Source of the DNA: an uncultured Coriobacteriales bacterium
GTDB lineage: Bacteria > Actinomycetota > Coriobacteriia > Coriobacteriales > UMGS124
DNA length: 64,000 nucleotides
Assembly: GCA_934636245.1 (NCBI GenBank)
Contig: CAKUAI010000016.1
Span: 1 to 64,000, forward strand
Direction: 5' to 3'
The notes beneath the pieces were generated by a model that worked only from the letters and a program-made list of their open reading frames with translations, searched no databases and was not told where the DNA came from. This document shows, one piece after another, positions 25,031 to 33,669 of the stretch. The first letter of the stretch is position 1. Every line of letters starts with the position of its first letter. The translations under genes were made by a program, and so were the position numbers.

Positions 25031-25666
25031 ATGAGCGAAGTGCACGTGCTCGACCACCCGCTGATTCAGAACAAGCTCACGAGGATGCGCCGCAAGGAAA
25101 CCAACTCCCGCGACTTCCGCACCCTGCTCAAAGAGATCTCGATGCTCATGGCGTTCGAGGTCACGCGCAATTTCGAGACCAAGCTCGTCGAGGTGGAGAC
25201 CCCCATCTGCAAGGGCGAGTTCCCCGTGCTCAAGGAGGACTTCATCACGATCGTCCCCATCATCCGCGCAGGCATCGGCCTGGTAGACGGCATGCTGGAG
25301 CTCTTGCCCACGGCTCACGTGGGCTTCATCGGCATGGAGCGCGACGAGGAAACCCACATTCCCCGCGAGTACTACTGCAAGATGCCCCCGCACGTGGACC
25401 AGTCGCTCGTCATCATCGTCGACCCGATGCTGGCCACCGGAGGCTCCACCAACGACGCCATCGACGCGCTCAAGGCACGCGGTTGCAAGAACATCCGCTC
25501 GATGAACCTCGTGGCCGCACCCGAGGGCATCGCCGCCGTGCAGGCCAAGCACCCCGACGTGGACATCTACGTGGCCGCCGTTGACGAGTGCCTCAACGAG
25601 AAGGCCTACATCGTGCCCGGCCTGGGCGACGCCGGCGACCGCATCTACGGCACAGTCATCGGCTAA
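25031..25666 (+). CDS. upp: Uracil phosphoribosyltransferase
   Basis: The 211-residue protein converts uracil and PRPP to UMP in pyrimidine salvage. Diagnostic are the N-terminal DHPLIQNKLTRMR, PIIRAGIGLVDGM, the PRPP loop IVDPMLATGGSTNDAI (about 129-144) and the C-terminal YIVPGLGDAGDRIYGT uracil site. Length is typical. The ATG at 25031 follows AAAGGA with seven-base spacing; an upstream in-frame ATG would add 15 unconserved residues. It is divergent from uraA, so uptake and salvage are linked. Confidence 0.96.
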   Translation: MSEVHVLDHPLIQNKLTRMRRKETNSRDFRTLLKEISMLMAFEVTRNFETKLVEVETPICKGEFPVLKEDFITIVPIIRAGIGLVDGMLELLPTAHVGFIGMERDEETHIPREYYCKMPPHVDQSLVIIVDPMLATGGSTNDAIDALKARGCKNIRSMNLVAAPEGIAAVQAKHPDVDIYVAAVDECLNEKAYIVPGLGDAGDRIYGTVIG

Positions 25667-25696
25667 GGCACGCGGTCACAGCTAATCGCGCAATAA

Positions 25697-25750
25697 GAAG
25701 GCCCTGGTCCCACCCCGAGAATCCTCTCGGTACATGGGACCAGGGCCTTC
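25697..25750. terminator. Bidirectional terminator between upp and the DUF1538 gene
   Basis: GAAGGCCCTGGTCCCA and TGGGACCAGGGCCTTC form a perfect 16-bp stem. The loop carries a smaller CCGAGA/TCTCGG hairpin. The two flanking genes converge here. Confidence 0.8.
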
Positions 25751-25933
25751 CGCTGTCTGGTCGTCGCCCGCGCATTGGTCGCGCACTCGGCGGGTCGCGC
25801 ACTCGGTCGCAGGGTAATGGCCGCTTGCCGCAGCCCGACCGCGTGCATCGGTCGCGCGCTCGCCACTCCCGCTCGTCGCTCTCGGGCTGGCTGTCCGCCG
25901 CGCTCGCCCGCGCCCCAGCGCCCCAGCGCGCCG

Positions 25934-27532
25934 CTACGCCACGCGCTTCAGCTTGCCGGTGGCGCCGGCGGAGGCGTCCACGCGGGGGAGCGTGCCGGTC
26001 ACGTCGCCGCGCTTGCGGCCGGCGCCCTTGCGCTTCTTGCGCTCGGCCACCAGGCCCATCACCTGCACGGTGATCAGCGGGGTCATGGCCACGAGCGCCA
26101 CCACGCCGAAGGCGTCCATCAGCACGTTGCCGCCCACGGCCGTGCATGCGCCCATGGCGAAGGGCAGCAGGAACGTCGCCGTCATGGGGCCGGAGGCCAC
26201 CCCGCCGGAGTCAAACGCGATGGAGGTGAAGATGGCCGGCGTGCGGAAGCTGAAGAGGATGGCCGCCAGGTAGCCCGGCACGAGCACCGCCATCACGGGG
26301 ATGTGGAAGCACACGCGCAGCATCGCCAGGCCGCTCGCCACGGCCACGCCGATGGCCAGGCACCTGCCCATGGAGGTGTGGCTCACGGCGCCGTCGGTCA
26401 CGTCTTCCACCTGCTTGTTGAGCACGTGCACGGCGGGCTCGGCGGCCACGATGAAGTAACCCACGAGCGCGGCCACGCCCACGAGCACCCACCAGGGACA
26501 CTCGCCGGCCAGGACTTCGCCCAGGTAGTGACCGGCGGGCATAAAGCCAACGTTGGCGCCCAGGAGGAACAGCACCAGGCCCACGTAGGTGATCGCGACG
26601 CCGCGCAGCACGCCGCGCAGCTCGGCCTTGTCCATGCGCAGCGAGGTAACCTGCGCTACAAAGAAGATCGCCATGATGGGCAGAAGGCCCAGTGCGACTT
26701 CCTTGAGGTAGAGTGGCAGGTCGACCATGAAGAGCTCGAAGGCCTCCTGCGAGGTCTGGATTTCGGGGATGGCGAAGGGGGTGTACGCCAGGTCGGAGGT
26801 GTCAAAGAGCAGGCCCAGCACCATGACCGCCAGGATCGGGCCCACGCTGCAGATGGCCACCACGCCGAACGCGTCCTCGTCTTTGCCGGTGAGGGCGGCC
26901 AGGCCCGCGCCCATCGCGATGATGAACGGCACGGTGATGGGGCCGGTGGTGACGCCGCCTGAGTCGAACGCCACGGCGAGGAACTCTGCCGGCACAAAGC
27001 ACGCCAGCAAGAACACCAAGCTGTAGAGTCCCACGATGAAGTAGCGCAGCGCGATGCCGAACTTCATGCGCAAAAAGGCCACCATGAGGAACACGCCCAC
27101 GCCCACGGCCACGGTGATGATGAGCGTCATGTCGGGCACGGCGGGCACCTGGCGGGCGAGCACCTGCAGGTCGGGCTCGGCCACGGTCACCGCGATGCCG
27201 ATGGCCAGGCACACGCCCATGATGAGGAACGTCTTGTTCGACTGGGAGAGCTTCTGTCCGATGGCCTGGCCGATTGGCATCATGGCGACGTCAGCGCCGA
27301 GGGTAAAGAGGCCCGTGCCTGCTATGAGAAGCGCTGCACCCAGGATGAAGAGGAGCAACGTGCCGATGGGCATGGGTGCGATTGTGAATGACAAGATAAG
27401 TACGATTGCCGTGATAGGCAGAACGGCCGCGAGTGATTCGCGTAGCTTGGATTTGAATGCGTGTCTCAATAGGCTCACCGCTTTCTTGGGCTCGGAAGGG
27501 AAACGCTCGCGGGTCGCAAAGCGCGGTTTCAC
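25934..27532 (-). CDS. DUF1538 family membrane protein
   Basis: The 532-residue polytopic membrane protein is made of two homologous halves. Each half carries GIAVTVAEPDLQVLARQV-like and AFDSGGVTTGPITVPF-like motifs: AEPDLQVLARQV and AFDSGGVTTGPITVPFI in the first, AEPAVHVLNKQV and AFDSGGVASGPMTATFL in the second. DUF1538 proteins are presumed transporters, often linked to PII-type proteins; the substrate is unknown. The GTG at 27532 gives the longest frame but has no ribosome binding site; a GTG about 18 codons in, just before SLLRHAFKSK, follows AAGAAAGC and may be the real start. The C-terminus is a basic cytoplasmic tail. Confidence 0.82.
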   Translation of the reverse strand: MKPRFATRERFPSEPKKAVSLLRHAFKSKLRESLAAVLPITAIVLILSFTIAPMPIGTLLLFILGAALLIAGTGLFTLGADVAMMPIGQAIGQKLSQSNKTFLIMGVCLAIGIAVTVAEPDLQVLARQVPAVPDMTLIITVAVGVGVFLMVAFLRMKFGIALRYFIVGLYSLVFLLACFVPAEFLAVAFDSGGVTTGPITVPFIIAMGAGLAALTGKDEDAFGVVAICSVGPILAVMVLGLLFDTSDLAYTPFAIPEIQTSQEAFELFMVDLPLYLKEVALGLLPIMAIFFVAQVTSLRMDKAELRGVLRGVAITYVGLVLFLLGANVGFMPAGHYLGEVLAGECPWWVLVGVAALVGYFIVAAEPAVHVLNKQVEDVTDGAVSHTSMGRCLAIGVAVASGLAMLRVCFHIPVMAVLVPGYLAAILFSFRTPAIFTSIAFDSGGVASGPMTATFLLPFAMGACTAVGGNVLMDAFGVVALVAMTPLITVQVMGLVAERKKRKGAGRKRGDVTGTLPRVDASAGATGKLKRVA

Positions 27533-27585
27533 TGGTGGTACCCAATTGTGTCAGCATTATGCAGACAAGGTGAAGAAAAATGAAA

Positions 27586-27627
27586 AAAGCCCGAGTGCAT
27601 TCCGGCGAGGGGATGCACTCGGGCTTT
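27586..27627. terminator. Terminator after the TVP38/TMEM64 gene
   Basis: AAAGCCCGAGTGCAT and ATGCACTCGGGCTTT form a perfect stem with A and T runs on either side, so it can work in both directions. It separates the 27720 gene from the DUF1538 gene on the minus strand. Confidence 0.8.
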
Positions 27628-27719
27628 GAGAGGGGTGTACTCAAACGGTGGGCGGCCGCATGTCGGGCGCTCGGCGGCTCCGCGTCGCAAGCGGGTCGTC
27701 CGCGCCGCCCGCCAGCTCG

Positions 27720-28481
27720 CTACTTCGCCGCCTTCGCCTCGCTGCCGTTGCCGGCCTCCTTCTTCACGCCGCCGCGCTTCTTCGCCCAGTCCATGAGGGC
27801 GTCCTTCTTCCAGATGCCCAGCAGCGCGAACACGATGACCACCGCGAAGATGCCGATGATGAGCGGCCAGTTGGCGTTGGACACCGAGGAGCCGATGAGC
27901 GTGGAGGCCACCATGCCCGGCAGGCGACCCACGGTGGAGAGCACGAGGAAGTTGGTCATGCTGATGGGCGTGAGCGGCACGATGTAGGTGAGCAGGTCCT
28001 TGGGCAGGCCCGGGATGAGGAACAGGATGAACACGAGCGTCTCGAGCTTGGAGGAGTCCTGCAGGAAGTCGTACTTGCTGAGCTGCTCCTCGCCAAAGAA
28101 CTTGACCACGAAGTCGCGGCCCAGGCGGCGGATGAGGGCGAAGATGACGGCCGAAGCCAGCACGCAGCCCGTAAGGCATAGCGCCAGGCCGCCCCACGTG
28201 CCGTACATCACGCCTGCCATGACCTGCACGAACTCGCCGGGGATGAACGCGATTACAATCTGCAGGATCTGGATGAGCAGCATGATGCCCACGCCGAGGA
28301 TGCCCAGGCTGTTGACCCATTCCTCAAACTGCGCCTGCGTGACGGGGTCGCTCAGCATGTCGATGACAGGCGAGCACAGCTTGGCGATGAGCCACACAAT
28401 GCCGATAAGCGCGATGAAGACCACGGCGAAAAGGGCGATCTTGCCCTGCTTGGACATCTTGGAGAAATCAGGCATCTTCAT
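27720..28481 (-). CDS. TVP38/TMEM64 (VTT domain, DedA-related) membrane protein
   Basis: The 253-residue membrane protein has the VTT-domain signature FIPGEFVQVMAGVMYGTWGG followed by GCVLASAVIFALIRRLGRDF and FILFLIPGLPKDLLTYIVPL, the re-entrant loops of this family. The C-terminal ~30 residues are Lys/Glu-rich and cytoplasmic. Family members are thought to act in lipid scrambling or membrane homeostasis. The gene is followed by a strong terminator. The ATG at 28481 lacks a textbook site (only CACGTCGCATGAAG lies near), so the second ATG (residue 3) is also possible. Confidence 0.85.
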   Translation of the reverse strand: MKMPDFSKMSKQGKIALFAVVFIALIGIVWLIAKLCSPVIDMLSDPVTQAQFEEWVNSLGILGVGIMLLIQILQIVIAFIPGEFVQVMAGVMYGTWGGLALCLTGCVLASAVIFALIRRLGRDFVVKFFGEEQLSKYDFLQDSSKLETLVFILFLIPGLPKDLLTYIVPLTPISMTNFLVLSTVGRLPGMVASTLIGSSVSNANWPLIIGIFAVVIVFALLGIWKKDALMDWAKKRGGVKKEAGNGSEAKAAK

Positions 28482-28556
28482 GCGACGTGCGGCCTCTCAT
28501 TTGCGGCGAATCGTTCGGGTCATTCTATAGCAACATGGGTGCCTTATACCCAGCGG

Positions 28557-28814
28557 CTAAGCGTTCTTCGGGGTCAAAAGCCCGATGACCAACAAAATGA
28601 GGGTCACGGGCACAAGAATGGGCAGCAGGTAGCCCACGTGGAAGAAGAAGGCAAACATGAGCGCGATGGGCATGAGCAGCGCGCCCACGAGCTTGAGGAC
28701 ACCCTTGGCGATGCCTCCGATCACGCCGAACGTGAACGTGATGACGCCCGCGCCGATGGCGAGCGCGATGCCTCCGAGGCAGAAAAGCATGCAGACGAAC
28801 ATGGCGGTAATCAT
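28557..28814 (-). CDS. Small membrane protein, unknown function
   Basis: The 85-residue product is almost entirely hydrophobic, with two to three membrane segments, a Gly-rich middle (AIGAGVITFTFGVIGGIAKG) and no charged domain. The start at 28814 is supported by AAGGAGAGG with good spacing; the frame is open further upstream without a site. I do not recognise the family. It lies 75 bases upstream of the TVP38/TMEM64 gene on the same strand and may be cotranscribed. Confidence 0.65.
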   Translation of the reverse strand: MITAMFVCMLFCLGGIALAIGAGVITFTFGVIGGIAKGVLKLVGALLMPIALMFAFFFHVGYLLPILVPVTLILLVIGLLTPKNA

Positions 28815-29111
28815 GGCGACCTCTCCTTTGCTGGCGGCGGCGCCGCTTGAGCGCACATATGGCGCGCGGCACCGCCTGTGGTGTACGCATCCAGGTATAC
28901 CCAAGCAAGATGAATCCCGGGTGTACCGCAGATTACATTTGTGAAAGACGAGGGGGTTCGTTGCAAAAACGACATGCGTACGAGAGGCCATTCGCAGCCA
29001 GCGCAAGCGAGTGCGCAGCCCAAGCCCTGCGCCTCTTTGCGTGGGGTATCAAAAGGTTAAGTTCATGTAAGTATTCGCACGCAACCTGGGGGCATGCTGA
29101 AAGCCTGTGCG

Positions 29112-29285
29112 TATAATATAGCGCGTACATATCTTGATGTTCACTGAGGCAGCACCTGGAGTGTGTCTCGGCGGCTCAAGGGGTTGAATACGTCTTTCTC
29201 TACGAAGTGGCGAAGCTCTACGCGGGTGCCCACGGGCGCTAGCGTGGCTTCTTTCGCGTTTCGTATGACCCGAAAGGAGCCCGGC
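29112..29285 (+). promoter_or_regulatory. Promoter and leader of the capsule operon
   Basis: A perfect -10 hexamer TATAAT (29112-29117) is followed by a ~160-base untranslated leader. Within it GCCCACG (29228) can pair with CGTGGC (29243), followed by TTCTTT, a possible attenuator. A LoaP-controlled operon is expected to have a structured RNA in its leader. No good -35 is present. Confidence 0.45.
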
Positions 29286-29840
29286 ATGTCCCACTGGTAT
29301 GCCATTCAGGTGACCTCCGGCAAGGAGGAATCCACCTGCCGCCTCATGCGTCGCCTGGTGCCTTTGGCGGTGCTCGAGGAGGTCTTTACCCCCAGGTACG
29401 AGACGCAGAAGAAGTGCCAGGGCGAGTGGCGCATGTGCCAGAGCATCCTGTTTCCCGGCTACGTGGTGGCGGTCACGCCCGACGTCGACGAGCTGCGCCA
29501 GCGACTGCGCGGCGTGCCGGAGTTCACGAGGGTTCTTGCCATGGGAGAGACGTACATGCCCCTTGACGAGCGCGACCGTGCATGGATCGAGGCGCTCACC
29601 CGCAAGGGCGCGCGCACCGTTGAGATGTCCACGGCCGTGATGGAAGGCGACCACGTGGTGGTGACCGGCGGGCCCCTCAAAGACCACGAGGGATGGATCT
29701 GCGCGGTCAACCGCCAAAAGAGCCTTGCCTTCCTCGAGATTGAGATGTTCGGACGAAAACTCAAAACAAAGGTCGGCCTGGCGATTTTGAGCAGGCAGGT
29801 GAACGAAGGAGCATCGTGCAAGCAAGCGTTGGAGAAGTGA
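29286..29840 (+). CDS. loaP: LoaP-type NusG paralogue (processive antiterminator)
   Basis: The 184-residue protein has an N-terminal NusG domain (WYAIQVTSGKEEST, then CQSILFPGYVVA) and a C-terminal KOW domain (about 115-165, VMEGDHVVVTGGPLKDHEGW). It is the first gene of a long polysaccharide operon, the usual position of LoaP/RfaH-like factors that let RNA polymerase read through terminators in such operons. The start follows AAAGGAG. Housekeeping NusG is more conserved and sits beside secE, which is absent. The sugar transferase gene begins 28 bases downstream. Confidence 0.85.
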   Translation: MSHWYAIQVTSGKEESTCRLMRRLVPLAVLEEVFTPRYETQKKCQGEWRMCQSILFPGYVVAVTPDVDELRQRLRGVPEFTRVLAMGETYMPLDERDRAWIEALTRKGARTVEMSTAVMEGDHVVVTGGPLKDHEGWICAVNRQKSLAFLEIEMFGRKLKTKVGLAILSRQVNEGASCKQALEK

Positions 29841-29868
29841 ATATTGGTTCTAGTTCGGGGGCCCAGAT

Positions 29869-30627
29869 ATGTCTGTAACCCAAGGCACAGCCATTGACTG
29901 CGAAGGAGCGGCCCCATGTGATGAGCGCGCTGGCGTGGTGCTTGACTTTGCCGCCCACGCAGCAGCTATTGCCGAGGACCCCGAGGTAACGCAAGCTGCC
30001 AAAGAGCTTCGCGAGGGGCGCCTGGCCTACCGTGTGCTCAAGCGCAGTTCCGATATCGTGTTCAGCGCGGTTGTGTTGGCATGCCTGTCGCCGCTTCTGC
30101 TTTTGCTTGCTCTAGCAATCAAGATTGATGACCCCTCGGGCCCCATCCTGTTCAAGCAGGAGCGCGTTGGCAGGGATGGCAAGCGGTTCCTCATGTACAA
30201 GTTCCGCTCCATGGTTCCCGATGCTGAGGCGCGCCTGCATGATATCAAGAAGCTCAACGAGAAGACGGGCCCCGTCTTTAAAATGAAAGACGATCCGCGC
30301 GTTACTCGCGTAGGCCGCATCATGCGCAAGTTTTCCGTAGACGAGTTGCCCCAGTTTATCAATGTGCTCACGGGTGACATGTCTGTTGTTGGACCAAGGC
30401 CGGCCCTTCCCCGTGAAACAGCTGAGTATGGCCCCCGCGAGCATCAGCGCCTGCTCGTTCGACCTGGCCTTACGTGTTATTGGCAAACTTGCAAGCACCG
30501 CGACACCATTACTTTTGACGAGTGGGTGGACATGGACCTTGCCTATATCAAGGACTGCTCGGTCGTTCTTGATTTGAAGCTCATTGCAAAGACTGTGGTT
30601 GTTGTCCTTACGGCACAGGGGAGCTGA
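29869..30627 (+). CDS. Undecaprenyl-phosphate sugar phosphotransferase (priming glycosyltransferase)
   Basis: The 252-residue protein of the bacterial sugar transferase (WcaJ/PglC-like) family has a hydrophobic membrane helix (about 62-88, VFSAVVLACLSPLLLLLALA), KQERVGRDGKRFLMYKFRSM, VDELPQFINVLTGDMSVVGPRPALP and a C-terminal VRPGLTCYWQ. It transfers a sugar-1-phosphate to the lipid carrier to start repeat-unit synthesis. The N-terminal ~50 residues are polar and less conserved. It overlaps the next gene by one base (TGATG), indicating coupled translation. Confidence 0.9.
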   Translation: MSVTQGTAIDCEGAAPCDERAGVVLDFAAHAAAIAEDPEVTQAAKELREGRLAYRVLKRSSDIVFSAVVLACLSPLLLLLALAIKIDDPSGPILFKQERVGRDGKRFLMYKFRSMVPDAEARLHDIKKLNEKTGPVFKMKDDPRVTRVGRIMRKFSVDELPQFINVLTGDMSVVGPRPALPRETAEYGPREHQRLLVRPGLTCYWQTCKHRDTITFDEWVDMDLAYIKDCSVVLDLKLIAKTVVVVLTAQGS

Positions 30628-31409
30628 TGGGGTTGGTTCAGGATATGAATTTCCCCTCGCGTCTTCGTCGTGTTGACGTTATTGGTGTTCCCATCACGGC
30701 GACCAACATGGATGAGTTTCTCAAGCTAATTGACGAAGAGCTTGATGGCATGCGCGGTGAGTATGTGTGTGTGTCAAACGCGCATGCATGCGTTATGGCG
30801 CATGATGACCCTGCCTATTGGGCATGCCAGGCTGAGTCGATTGCCTCTATACCCGATGGCAAGCCCCTCTCCGTCGTGGGGCGCAAAGAAGTGCCAACGA
30901 TGGGCCGCGTAACGGGACCCGATTTGATGCGAGAGATTTTCGCGATGTCGGCCGAGCGCGGTTGGACGCATTATTTTTACGGTAACGAGCAGAAGAACCT
31001 CGACGCTTTGCGTGAGGCTCTTCTGCGTGATTATCCGGGACTTTCCATCTGCGGAATGGAGCCGTCAGTATTTCGGCCGCTCTCCGCGGATGAAAAGACC
31101 GAGCTGTGTGCCCGCATCGATTCTGCGGGCGCCGATTTTTGCTGGGTAGCCTTGGGCGCGCCGCGTCAGGAAGTGCTTATGCATGAGCTTAAGAGCGGCA
31201 CGCGTTCGCTCATGGTAGGTGTGGGCGGGGCATTTAACGTGCTGGCGGGTATTGTTCCCGAGGCACCCCAATGGATGCAAAACGCGAGCCTCGAGTGGCT
31301 CTACCGACTCATTCAGGAACCGGGTCGTTTGTTTAAAAGGTACGCGGTTACCAACACAAAATTCATTTGGTATCAACTTACGAAGTCCAAGCGCAAGGAA
31401 GGCAGATAG
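30627..31409 (+). CDS. WecG/TagA/CpsF-family glycosyltransferase (GT26)
   Basis: The 260-residue protein carries the family signatures SIPDGKPLSVVGR-like at about 73-86, VTGPDLM, HYFYGNEQKNL, FCWVALGAPRQEVLMHE and GVGGAFNVLAGIVPEAPQWMQ. These enzymes add the second sugar (ManNAc-type transferases in TagA/WecG) to the lipid-linked primer. The ATG overlaps the preceding stop. A GGAAGG site for the next gene sits at its 3' end. Confidence 0.9.
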   Translation: MGLVQDMNFPSRLRRVDVIGVPITATNMDEFLKLIDEELDGMRGEYVCVSNAHACVMAHDDPAYWACQAESIASIPDGKPLSVVGRKEVPTMGRVTGPDLMREIFAMSAERGWTHYFYGNEQKNLDALREALLRDYPGLSICGMEPSVFRPLSADEKTELCARIDSAGADFCWVALGAPRQEVLMHELKSGTRSLMVGVGGAFNVLAGIVPEAPQWMQNASLEWLYRLIQEPGRLFKRYAVTNTKFIWYQLTKSKRKEGR

Positions 31410-32468
31410 ATGAACAGCACCACAGCATTCACCGGCAAGACCCTCATGATCACGGGCGGCACGGGCAGCTTCGGAAACACCGTGCTCAAGCACTTCGTGA
31501 ACACCGACCTGGCGGAGATCCGCATCTTCTCCCGCGACGAGAAGAAGCAGGACGACATGCGCCACCGCCTGCAGGAGAGGAGCCCCGAGCTTGCCTCCAA
31601 GGTGCGCTTCTTCATCGGCGACGTGCGCGACGCCCAGAGCGTGCGAGACGCCATGCACGGCGTGGACTACATCTTCCACGCCGCCGCCCTCAAGCAGGTT
31701 CCCTCCTGCGAGTTCTTCCCCATGGAGGCCGTGCGCACCAACGTCCTGGGCACCGACAACGTCCTGCACGCCGCCATCGCCGAGGGCGTGGAGCGCGTCG
31801 TGTGCCTCTCGACCGACAAGGCCGCCTACCCCATCAACGCCATGGGCAAGTCCAAGGCCATGATGGAGTCCATCATCTACGCCAACGCCCGCACGGGCGC
31901 CGGGCGCACCACCATCTGCTGCACCCGCTACGGCAACGTCATGTGCTCGCGCGGCAGCGTCATCCCGCTCTTCATCGACCGCATCCGCAGGGGCGAGCCG
32001 CTCACGGTGACCGACCCCTCCATGACCCGCTTCCTCATGAACTTGGACGAGGCGGTCGACCTCGTGCAGTTCGCCTTCGAGCACGCCCGCCCGGGCGACC
32101 TCTTCATCCAGAAGGCCCCCGCCTCCACCATCGGCGACCTGGCCGAGGCCGTCCAGGAGGTCTTCGGCCGCACGGGCACCCAGGTCATCGGCACCCGCCA
32201 CGGCGAGAAGCTCTACGAGACGCTCATGACCTGCGAGGAGCGCCTGCGCGCCGAGGACATGGGCGGCTACTACCGCGTGAGCTGCGACTCCCGCGACCTC
32301 AACTACGACAAGTTCGTGGTGGACGGCGCAGTAAAGACCATGGCCGACGAGGCCTACACCTCCCACAACACCGAGCGCCTCGACGTCGCCGGCACGGTCG
32401 CCAAGATCAAGACCGCCGAGTACGTGCAGCTGGCCCTTGAGGGCCGCGAGCACGAGGCGGTGCAGTAA
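31410..32468 (+). CDS. capE: UDP-GlcNAc 4,6-dehydratase/5-epimerase (UDP-FucNAc pathway)
   Basis: The 352-residue SDR protein has an N-terminal NAD motif TGGTGSFGNTV (about 15-25), DVRDAQSVRDAM, HAAALKQVPSCEF, and a modified catalytic region STDKAAYPINAMGKSK, all typical of CapE/FnlA/WbjB. It performs the first step from UDP-GlcNAc toward UDP-L-FucNAc. Genes for the next two steps follow directly. The codon use is strongly GC-rich compared with the AT-richer genes from 34854 on. GGAAGG precedes the ATG. Confidence 0.9.
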   Translation: MNSTTAFTGKTLMITGGTGSFGNTVLKHFVNTDLAEIRIFSRDEKKQDDMRHRLQERSPELASKVRFFIGDVRDAQSVRDAMHGVDYIFHAAALKQVPSCEFFPMEAVRTNVLGTDNVLHAAIAEGVERVVCLSTDKAAYPINAMGKSKAMMESIIYANARTGAGRTTICCTRYGNVMCSRGSVIPLFIDRIRRGEPLTVTDPSMTRFLMNLDEAVDLVQFAFEHARPGDLFIQKAPASTIGDLAEAVQEVFGRTGTQVIGTRHGEKLYETLMTCEERLRAEDMGGYYRVSCDSRDLNYDKFVVDGAVKTMADEAYTSHNTERLDVAGTVAKIKTAEYVQLALEGREHEAVQ

Positions 32469-33664
32469 TGGACATCCTGGTCACCGGCGCCAAGGGCATG
32501 GTGGGCACGGCCCTGTGCCGCGCGCTGAGGAACGTCAGCCGGGGCAAGGACCGCACGCGCCCGGGCCTGCAGGTGGGCGAGGTCTTCGAGTACGACATGC
32601 AGTCCACCCCCGCCGAGCTCGCCGAGTGGTGCTCCAGGGCGGGCTTCGTGTTCAACCTCGCCGGCGTCAACCGCCCCAAGGACCCGGCCGACTTCATGGC
32701 GGGCAACTTCGGCTTCGCCTCGCAGCTGCTCGACGCCCTCAAGGCGGCGGGCAACGCGTGCCCCGTCATGCTCTCCTCCTCGGTGCAGGCCACGCTCGCC
32801 GGCCGCTTCGGCGACTCCGAGTACGGCCGCTCCAAGCTCGCGGGCGAGGAGCTGTTCTTCGGGTACGGCGAGCAGACGGGCGCCAAGGTGGCCGTCTACC
32901 GCTTCCCCAACCTCATGGGCCACTCCCGCCCCAACTACAACTCGGCCGTCTCCACCTTCTGCTGGGCGGTCGCCAACGACCGGCCCTACACGGTGAGCGA
33001 CCCCTCCGTCGAGCTCGAGCTCCTCTACATCGACGACCTGGTGCAGGGCATGCTCGACCTCCTCGAGGGCAAGGAGCGGCGCTGCCGCTTCGAGGGCGTC
33101 GAGGCCGTCGCCGACCCCGAGGGGCGCTACTGCCACGTGCCCGTCGTCCACAAGGTGACGCTCGGGGAGATCGTCTCCCTGCTCCAGGAATTCAAGGCCC
33201 AGCCCGAGACGCTCCTCATGCCCGAGATGCCCGAGGGCTCCTTTGCCAAGAAGCTCTTCTCGCTGTACCTCACGTACCTGCCCGAGGAGGGGTTCAAGTA
33301 CCCCTTCAAGATGAACTGCGACGCCCGCGGCTCCTTCACCGAGCTCGTGCACACGCGCGGCTGCGGGCAGGTCTCCGTGAACGTCGCCAAGCCGGGCGTC
33401 ACCAAGGGCAACCACTGGCATGCCAGCAAGTGGGAGCAGTTCATCGTGGTTGCCGGCCACGGCCTCATCCGCGAGCGCAGCCTCTCGACGGGCGAGGTCG
33501 TGGAGTTCGAGGTCTCGGGCGACAGGATCGAGTCCGTGTACATGGTCCCCGGCTGGACGCACTCCATCACCAACCTCTCCGACACCGAGGACCTCGTGAC
33601 CGTCATGACGTGCAACGAGGCGTTCGACCCGGAGAAGCCCGACACCTACTTCGAGGAGGTCTAG
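32468..33664 (+). CDS. capF: Bifunctional reductase with cupin domain (CapF/FnlB)
   Basis: The 398-residue protein has an N-terminal SDR domain (ILVTGAKGMVGTALC, FNLAGVNRP, YGRSKLAGEE) and a C-terminal cupin (about 285-398) with KGNHWHASKWEQFIVV, HSITNLSDTEDLVTV. CapF reduces the 4-keto intermediate of the FucNAc pathway and the cupin is the epimerase part. Its ATG overlaps the CapE stop by one base (TAATGG). Length matches the family. Confidence 0.9.
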   Translation: MDILVTGAKGMVGTALCRALRNVSRGKDRTRPGLQVGEVFEYDMQSTPAELAEWCSRAGFVFNLAGVNRPKDPADFMAGNFGFASQLLDALKAAGNACPVMLSSSVQATLAGRFGDSEYGRSKLAGEELFFGYGEQTGAKVAVYRFPNLMGHSRPNYNSAVSTFCWAVANDRPYTVSDPSVELELLYIDDLVQGMLDLLEGKERRCRFEGVEAVADPEGRYCHVPVVHKVTLGEIVSLLQEFKAQPETLLMPEMPEGSFAKKLFSLYLTYLPEEGFKYPFKMNCDARGSFTELVHTRGCGQVSVNVAKPGVTKGNHWHASKWEQFIVVAGHGLIRERSLSTGEVVEFEVSGDRIESVYMVPGWTHSITNLSDTEDLVTVMTCNEAFDPEKPDTYFEEV

Positions 33665-33669
33665 CCCCA

